A stretch of 64,000 nt of DNA from Pleurodeles waltl (Eukaryota > Chordata > Amphibia > Caudata > Salamandridae), in the NCBI RefSeq assembly GCF_031143425.1, contig NC_090440.1, forward strand, positions 1,270,985,123 through 1,271,049,122, in the 5' to 3' direction. A program made the translations under genes and the position numbers. The notes under the pieces are model-generated. The model had not been told where the DNA came from. It did no database searches and saw only the letters and a program-made list of their open reading frames with translations. Of the stretch, positions 57,431 through 64,000 are shown piece after piece; the stretch's first letter is position 1; each line of letters starts with the position of its first letter.

Positions 57431-58089
57431 TGCTTGACAGAAAAACACCAAGGCAGACCGTATCCTCCAGACGGAGTCCCAGAGGATAAAAACCCCCAAA
57501 AATGGAAAAAACCTCAAAAACAGGAACTCCTGAAAAAGAGGAAAAATCAGGAATTAAAACTGGAAAAAAGAGGAAAAATTCACAATCAGAGGAACAGGAA
57601 CTGGAAAATAACGATGAACAGGAGCGAAGATCACCACCAAGAGGAAGTGTTTGCAACTCAAGGCAGATCAGGTCTGAGTGACTTATGTATTGGAAAACAG
57701 GAAGTGACAACATGGGAAAAGGAAATAAAACCATCTTGGATTTGGAAAAGGCCCATAGAAGAAAATGAGAAAAAAGTAGCAGTATTAGAGAAAAAGGGCA
57801 TGCTGGGATAAAGGAACAGAAGAAGACAACATGGAAAGCTGCAAGAAGACAACATGGAGACCAGAAAGAAGAAAAAGACAACAGCACAGAAAAACCGAAG
57901 AAAAGAAGAAAAAGAAAAAGGAAAGGTGTCCACCACGACAGAAAATAAAAATTATTACAAAGGCAGGTAAGGACGACGTGACCGGGAGCATGAAAAATGC
58001 TTTCTGGCACACATCGCAAGAACTGGGCAAAAACACGGAGGACGGCACTCCAATAATCGGAGTCGCGATCTGACCGCGGTTGTACACAG
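57431..58089 (-). other. Purine-rich block, probable 3' flank or LTR of chromo-Gypsy
   Basis: The plus strand is over 70% A+G by eye across 57440-57960, so the minus strand is pyrimidine-rich. It lies just downstream of the chromodomain end of the Gypsy pol. That position suits a 3' untranslated region or LTR, but I cannot find convincing LTR ends. The long minus-strand open frame here (57261-58019) is Phe/Leu/Ser-rich because of composition and I do not call it a gene. Confidence 0.4.
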
Positions 58090-60525
58090 AGACACCTCAG
58101 TTAAGCACATCTGCACAGTAGGTCCCCTCCCCGAGGACCCAGGCTTGTCAGGGTAACAGGAATAAAAAAGGCAAACCGATTGGGGGGCATGAACGGAGGA
58201 GGCATCCTCCAAAGAGCAGTCACTGAGGGGGTAACCCTTCCAGTGGATCAAAAACTGCAGATGTTCCGATAATATCGAGAATCACAGGTTTCCTGTACTT
58301 CATATTCAGGATGGCCATCCACAGAAAGAGGAGGACGTCATTAAAAATGTTGGTTGTACGGATCAGAAATGAAAGGTTTTAACTGGGATACATGAAAAAC
58401 AGGATGAACTCTCCAGGTCTGAGGCAACCTTAGTTGAACAGCGACAGGATTCAATACTTGCCGGATCTGAAAGGGTCCATAAAAATGAGGTTTGAATTTG
58501 TTTTGGGAAAACTGAGAGTGCAGAAATCTGGAGGAAAGCCACACCTTGTGTCCTACTTGATAAGAGGGTGCCTTCTGACGTTGGCGATCCGCCTTTTGTT
58601 TCATTGCTTGTTTAGAGGCCAAAAGAGTGGTATGGATTAGGCCTTGGATTTGGCGGATTTGCTGTGCAAAAGAAGTGACTGCAGGAACAAGCGAAGTCTT
58701 GCTAGGAATAGCGGACATGGCCCTAGGATGGAATCCATAGGTGCAATAAAAAGATGTTGCTTCGGTTGCACTATGAACTGTATTGTTATAGGAGAATTCA
58801 GCAAGGGCAAGAAAATACGACCAATTACTTTGAGAGGCATTACAGTAACATCTCAGGTATTGTTGGAGTTCCTGATTCACACTTTCAGTCTGACCATTTG
58901 TTTGTGGATGAAAACATGTCAATGTTTCATAAGGCACAAAAAGCTCTCCATAATTGTGACACATATTGTGGTACTCTATCAGAAATGACTTCTTGTGGAA
59001 GACCATGGAGACGAAAAATGTCTCACATGAATGTGTGACTCATTTCAGGGGCTGTTGGTAATTTCTTTAGGGCTGTAAAATGTGCCATCTTGTGAAGGAA
59101 TCAACAGTTACCATAATAACACGGTTACCAGAAGAAGATGGTAGGGAACAAATGAAATCTGTAGAAATGGTAACCCAAGGAGCAGAGGGAACGGGTAAAG
59201 GCATCAATAAACCTGTTGGTTTGGTTCAGGGTATCTTGGTCTGGGTGCATACAGGGCATGCTGAGACATAGGTTTCCGTATCGTTCTTAAGGGAAGGCCA
59301 CCAAAAAAATCGTTGAAGCAGTTCCTGGGTCCTCTTGATTCCTTGATGCCCAGCCACCGGAGAATCATAACACATTTGCAATGCCTCGGTCTGTACCTTT
59401 TCAGTAGGTAAGAAAAGGGATTTTTGATGATAGAAATAATAATTTTCTTTTCGTAAGAGAGATGTCACTTTATTCCACTCTTCAAGTGGAACAACCTGGT
59501 ACTCCGATTTGACACAACCCAGAAAAGATTGAGTAACCCCTATGATTCTACTGGACTCAATGATGTGTGGAGAGGAGGTATTGGCGATGTCAGGGTATCG
59601 ACGGAATAATGCATCTGCCAAGAGATTCTGGGACCCAGGTAAATCAGTTATCACAAAATCATATTGGCTAAAAAAGAAAGCCCTCCTTGCTTGCTGACTA
59701 TTATGGCACTGGAAGCTTCGAAGACATTGTAAATTACGGTGGTAGGTCCTGACTTCAAAAGGCTCTCTAGTGCCCATCAAGAAATGTCTCCATTCTTTAC
59801 ATGCTACTCTGAGAGAAAGTAATTCCCATTCCAGTACTGAGTAATTACAGTCTGCTTCTGACAAAATATGAGAGAGCTAGAAGATAGGATGTTCTAATCC
59901 ATCATTGTCTTGTTTTTGAAGTAGAACTGCTCCTATGGCTCTTTCAGACGCATCAGTCTCTACTATAAACTTTTTAGTAGTATCAGGATGTCACAAAATG
60001 GTTGCTTGGGTGAAGGAATTCTTAAGTTCCTGAAAGGCCCACTCAGCACCTTCAGTCCAGACAAACCCCTTCTTCAGATTTTCTTTTTTAATAATCTGGG
60101 TGATGAAACGTTGTTGGTTGGTAGAAGTTTGAAAGCCCAAGAAAACATTGAGTTTCCTTTAAAGAAGAGGGAGAAGGCCAGTCAAGGATGGCTCTTACTT
60201 TGTCTGGGTCCATGGATATTCCGGCTTGATTAATACTGAACCACAAATACCTCACTTCGGTCTTGTGGAATTCACACTTATCTGTTTTGCAATATAATTG
60301 GTTCTTTTTGAGTCTTTCCAAAACCTGTAGTACATGTTTAGTATGTTGCTCAGGATTATGGGAGAATATCAATATGTCATCCATTTAGATTACTACATTG
60401 TGGTTTAACAAGCCAGAAAACACAGAACCCATGAATCAGTAGAAAACAGAAGGTGCTTTGGTTAATCCAAAAGGCATAACATGATATTCATAGTGTCTGA
60501 ATGGAGTACGGAAGGCTGTTTTCCA
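58090..60525 (-). pseudogene. Chromodomain Ty3/Gypsy pol (RT, RNase H, integrase, chromodomain)
   Basis: Minus strand, conventional order. [19 protein letters not shown], then a stop and MDDILIFSH (the catalytic box, first residue changed) near 60370, FLGLSNFYQ. RNase H tail: DLPGSQNLLADALFRRYPDI. Integrase: a zinc module (HQGIKRTQ ... CPVCTQTK), core with STDFICSLPSSSGN (first Asp), the second Asp region replaced by a degenerate sequence near 58985, and HPQTNGQTESVNQELQQYL (Glu), then KVWLSSR, HPVFHVSQLKPF. A chromodomain follows (FLIHWKGYPLSDCSLEDASS, about 58180-58260), which targets such elements to modified chromatin. Many frameshifts. Upstream RT is cut off by the LINE at 60526. Confidence 0.85.
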
Positions 60526-60995
60526 TTCAGTCAGTCAGTCAGTCAAAATTCCTTTATTCAGCAGAATGCCATTAAAGTACAAAATCATTTCACATAAAAT
60601 AAAAGACACAACTTTAAAACATTTGAGACAAAGCATTAATCACATAAGCAATATATATGACTAAATATGATAGCTAAAATCAATTTAGCCCAAGATTATA
60701 CCTAAAAAAAGAGTACAACGTAAAAAATAAGCAGGCCAACAACAAAATTAAAATCTTAAACTATTCCGCTACTTCCACCAGTTCATATAGCTTTCTAATG
60801 GCACTAGCGGATCTGATAAAACTTAAAACAGCATAACAGGTTTGTATAGATGCCAATTTATTAATATAAAACAGGGCGTCCTTATGGGAAGTACTTTGTA
60901 GTTTATGTAAAAGAAGTAATACAGAGTATATCTAGGAACAGAATAAAGTGGGCAGAATAAAAAAAGTGAGACATATTTTGCTTAGAAGCAGCGTC

Positions 60996-63131
60996 TCAGG
61001 GACAATTCAGAAGCACTTTCTTCCAAATGCATTGCTTTGGAAAGGCCACTCTAAAATGTATCAAATTCAATCTAAATAGAAACAAGTAAGAATAAAATGA
61101 GGAGCATGAAAACCATGTTAAATAAGATTCCATTGATCTTGTAGTTGAAATCTGGACATAGGGTTTGAAGGATTTTAATGTCAGAGCCCCAAGGAATCTA
61201 AGGTTTGAAGTATACTCTGAATGCGATTTTTTAACCAATAGCTTTGCATTAATAGGCAGGCCCTCTGGATGGGTGAACATATTTTTCAAACCTAGGCTCT
61301 GAAAAGAGTTTTGCAAAAATGTAAGCCACCGAATTCTATGAGAATTGGCCAATTGAATGCAATCAGCCATACAATCTTGAGTCAGACTGGCTGCCGGGTT
61401 TGACCAAATTTTTACCCAAAGCAAGAGATGGGCTACAGAAATTAGGTCCTCAATATGTTGTATTCCCAGTTCCTCATGACAGATACCATTTGCAACATTC
61501 TTGGGTACCATTAATAATCTGTGCAAGAATTTGTTTTTAACCCGTTGGAGCGAGTCTGCTTTGGTGTGTCCCCACAGCCCCGCCCCATATGTAGCTGCTG
61601 ATACGCATTTAAAATTATAGAGCATAATAATCTGGTGGACTGGTCTGTGGCCTAATTTACTGCGAAAACGAAATATCGCTTCCAGATTTCTCACCCTTTG
61701 TTGGGTCTTAAAAAATAAGGTGGAAATTCCATAACATAGAAGAACTAACATGCAGACCTAGGTAACAAAAGTCTATTACTTTATTTATAATATTCCCTTC
61801 CATATTAAAACGTTTAGATCTAGTATCTCGAGGGCCGCAAGTCATGGCATATGACTTCGTAAAGTTTACTTTCAGATCTAAGTATTGCATAAAATTTAAA
61901 AATAGATCCAGCAAGATTTGCAGGCCATTCGCTGTTCGGGCGATTAAAACCACATCATTGGTATTCAAAAGAACCGGGAGCTGTCTCAAACCCATCCTAG
62001 GGAAATCCTTACCATTTTTTACTAAAAAAACCATAAAGATCATTTATATATAACAAAAACAAGAAAGGTGCCCAAATACAGCCGTCTCACTCCTCTCCTA
62101 GATGAAAAAAGGGAAGACCTCTCTCCATGCTGCCCATACTGCACCGAAACCGCAAGGGCAGTGTATAGGCGTTTGATTAGCTCCAACAAATTCAAATCAA
62201 CCCCCAGAGCTTCCATGATCAACCACAACTTCCCTCTATTCACCAAATCAAAAGCACTTGATAGATCAATAAAGGCCAGCTGAATAGATTCTTTCCTAAC
62301 ATCAACATATTTGCCAAGAATGAGGTGCAAATGTAATGCTTGTTCAATAGTACCTAGACTAGGTCTAAAACCATATTGGATGGGGGAGAGAATTTCTGCC
62401 TCTGCCGCCCATTCCTCTAACCGAGTCAGAATCTCACTCCCCAATATCTTAGCAGTTGAACCAATATGAGATATCAGCCTATAACAAGTTGGATCTTGTC
62501 TGTTACCCTTTTTGAAAATGGGAATAATTATAGCCAATTTCCAGGAAGAGGGAATATTACTTTTGACTATACTCCTTAATACATTTGTAACCAGAGGGCC
62601 CCAAAGAACTGGCATAGATTTAAAAAGATCAACAGGGACCCCATCCGGGCCAGGTGCTTTACCTGGTCTAAGTCGATTTATTGCTGTATTTATCTCCTGT
62701 AGCTCAAAGGATACGTTAATGATATTCAAAATAGGTTCCACAAGGCTCTGGTCATTACCTTCACCCCCTTCTGGTGAAAAATTGCTTCAAGACGGGAAGA
62801 TGCTCGAAAAGTGGTTCACCCAAACCTCTTCTGATATCAAGCAGTCATCATCTTTATTGGCATATTCCGTAAAATAAGGATGGTTGACCACCTTCCAAAA
62901 TTGTGCTGTGTCCTTCAATTCGGTGGCAGCCAAAAGCTCGTCCCATGCTCTAGATCTAATTTTGGATTTCCTCGCTGCCAGAGCTGCCTTATAATGTCCC
63001 CTAGCCGATCTAACTAAGCCACGAGAAAGGACAATAGATATAAGGGAATTCTTTAGTTCTTTGTGGGCTGCAGTACAGGCAGAGTTAAACCATCGACAGG
63101 ACATAGGGCCCCGGTGCGTCCTGTCACTCAT
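60996..63131 (-). pseudogene. LINE ORF2: RT and C-terminal domain, broken
   Basis: Reverse transcriptase of a non-LTR retrotransposon. In order on the minus strand: an endonuclease-RT linker (62787-63131, FWKVVNHPYF), RT motifs INRLRPGKAPGPDGVPVDLF, SSWKLAIIIPIFKKGNRQD, YRLISHIGSTAKILGSEIL, QYGFRPSLGTIEQAL and LAFIDLSSAFDLVNRGKLW. The catalytic YADD box reads NTNDVVLIAR near 61950, so the Asp pair is damaged. Then FCYLGLHVSSS, a thumb-connection region (ATYGAGLWGHTKADSLQRVK, ICHEELGIQHIEDLISVAHL) and a C-terminal zinc-knuckle region in several frames near 60960-61060. Frameshifts at about 61720, 62040 and 62780. No clade assigned. Confidence 0.85.
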
Positions 63132-63377
63132 AAGTGCCCCGGAGACAGAATATCTTAAATGTTCAAATTCCGAAACTAGGCAACCATGGGAAAGATGTTA
63201 CGACAAGCATGAATTAATAGTCTCCAAATTTTTATTAATTATTTTCTGGTTGAAAGACTTGGGGTCCACCCTTTCCAGTCTCAAACAGGGACCTGGATTT
63301 ATTTTGAGAAAAGGTTTCTCTCTGTTAGTTAAAGTTGGGTTACTATTAAACAATTATATTAATACATAAGGGACTAT
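63132..63377 (-). pseudogene. LINE ORF2, endonuclease-RT linker (continuation)
   Basis: Minus-strand sequence continuing the LINE upstream: NPGPCLRLERVDPKSFNQKI then an HLSHGCLVSEFEHL-like segment with a stop. Beyond the MITE, LINE sequence seems to continue at 63896-64000 (LAPLTFIQ, then LILRLSPIVPV), the likely end of the apurinic endonuclease domain. Confidence 0.5.
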
Positions 63378-63892
63378 GGGGGTCATTCTGACCCTGGCGG
63401 TAAAATCCGCCAGGGCCAACGACCGCGGGAGCACCGCCAACAGGCTGGCGGTGCTCCCTTGGGCATTCTACCGCCGCGGGCAGAAACGGAAAACCGGCGG
63501 TTTACCGCCGGTTTTCCGCTGCCCTGGGGAAACCCTGCGCCGCCATGGGGATTCCGCCCCCCATACCGCCATCCTGTTCCTGGCGGTTTTGGCCGCCAGG
63601 CACAGGATGGCGGTATGGGGTGTCGTGGGGCCCCTGCCATGCAGACACTGAAAATCTCGACGGGTGCAACTGCACCCGTCACACCCCTTCCACTCCGCCG
63701 GCTCCATTCGGAGCCGGCATCCTCATGGAAGGGGGTTTCCCGCTGGGCTGGCGGGCGGCCTTCTGGCGGTCGCCCGCCATCCCAGCGGGAAACTCAGAAT
63801 TACTGCGGCGGTCTTTTGACCACGCAGCGGTTTTCTGCCGGCGGGACTTTGGCGGGCGGCCTCCGCCGCCCGCCAAAGTCAGAATGACCCCC
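63378..63892. mobile_element. GC-rich foldback MITE, family 2 (copy B)
   Basis: 515 bp with perfect ends GGGGGTCATTCTGAC / GTCAGAATGACCCCC and a TAT duplication (63375-63377, 63893-63895). It shares with copy A the internal GACGGGTGCAACTGCACCCG and GCTCCATTCGGAGCCGG palindromes and the GCGGGAAACTCAGAAT end region, but lacks the 25-bp palindrome block. It inserted into the LINE, so it is the youngest event here. Confidence 0.9.
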
Positions 63893-64000
63893 TATGATCA
63901 CTGGCACAATGGGAGATAATCTTAAAATCAATTATTGAATGAAAGTCAACGGAGCTAATCAAGATGAAGTCAAATGTACTCCTTTTGTAATTCCCTCTGA

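Larger units (their letters stand above)
60526..64000 (-). mobile_element. LINE inserted in the chromo-Gypsy RT
   Basis: A minus-strand non-LTR retrotransposon whose 3' end, with a (TGAC)n-type tail and AATAAAGGAATTTTGACTGA, abuts the Gypsy codons for WKTAFR at 60525. The body runs past the window edge and is interrupted by a MITE at 63378. It shares the C-terminal coding pattern and tetranucleotide-tail style of the LINE at 50645. Confidence 0.8.

Noticed and set aside
57261..58019. Minus-strand 252-codon open frame, Phe/Leu-rich, resembling a membrane protein
   Set aside because: The strand is pyrimidine-rich, which gives Phe, Leu, Ser and Pro in any frame. Other frames are open too, and no family motif is seen.
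63383..63919. Open frames of 65-142 codons on both strands in the GC-rich MITE (also 54067-54674)
   Set aside because: The GC-rich palindromic composition keeps stops rare. Frames cross the terminal inverted repeats, and similar frames on both strands mirror each other.
1..64000. Host protein-coding exons or tRNA genes
   Set aside because: I looked for exon-like segments with known domains and for tRNA box A/B patterns on both strands and found none I could defend. Short or novel exons could be missed by eye.

Overview
This window looks like intergenic DNA from a very large vertebrate genome. The best fit is a salamander, probably a newt such as Pleurodeles; that assignment rests on repeat families I recognise and is an inference. 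I found no host gene. Almost everything identifiable is transposon or retrovirus sequence, stacked in nested layers, and nearly every coding region is broken by stops or frameshifts.

Layout. (1) Positions 1-9996 and 19575-29571 are the same sequence twice in direct orientation. I noted only about 18 differences by eye (roughly 99.8% identity). Each copy runs: about 380-bp satellite units, a 28-bp minisatellite, a dead piggyBac transposase, a 2.7-kb solo LTR with an ATTAC target duplication, a foldback MITE, a 2.24-kb Ty3/Gypsy LTR, the RNase H tail of that Gypsy element, and the start of a foamy-virus-like endogenous retrovirus (ERV). (2) Between the copies (9997-19574) lie an inverted ERV half (RT, protease, gag, leader, full LTR), a Penelope-like element with a GIY-YIG domain, and a satellite array. 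(3) In the second copy the ERV is intact at both ends (28616-34297, ACCC duplication). It sits inside a minus-strand Gypsy element spanning 26196-46418 (GTACA duplication). That element has the unusual order integrase-RT-RNase H-LTR and also carries a MITE, a 1.8-kb unclassified insertion, Penelope fragments and a 4.4-kb LTR-like insertion with an internal 1.2-kb tandem duplication. (4) From 46424 to 57400 there is old, poorly classifiable DNA with several foldback MITEs, the 3' end of a LINE and one HARBI1-type transposase exon. (5) From 58090 to the end, a minus-strand chromodomain Gypsy pol is interrupted by a minus-strand LINE, which in turn carries a GC-rich foldback MITE.

How the parts relate. 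The target-site duplications give an insertion order. The Gypsy element entered first, then the ERV, a MITE, a Penelope element and other insertions entered it. Later the roughly 10-kb block was duplicated, or the assembly duplicated it. The two ERV pieces are complementary: the plus-strand copy holds integrase, env and the 3' LTR, while the inverted piece holds LTR, gag, protease and RT. The most unusual points are the foamy-like ERV with an extra open frame between env and the polypurine tract, the breakpoint at 9996, and the integrase-first Gypsy pol.
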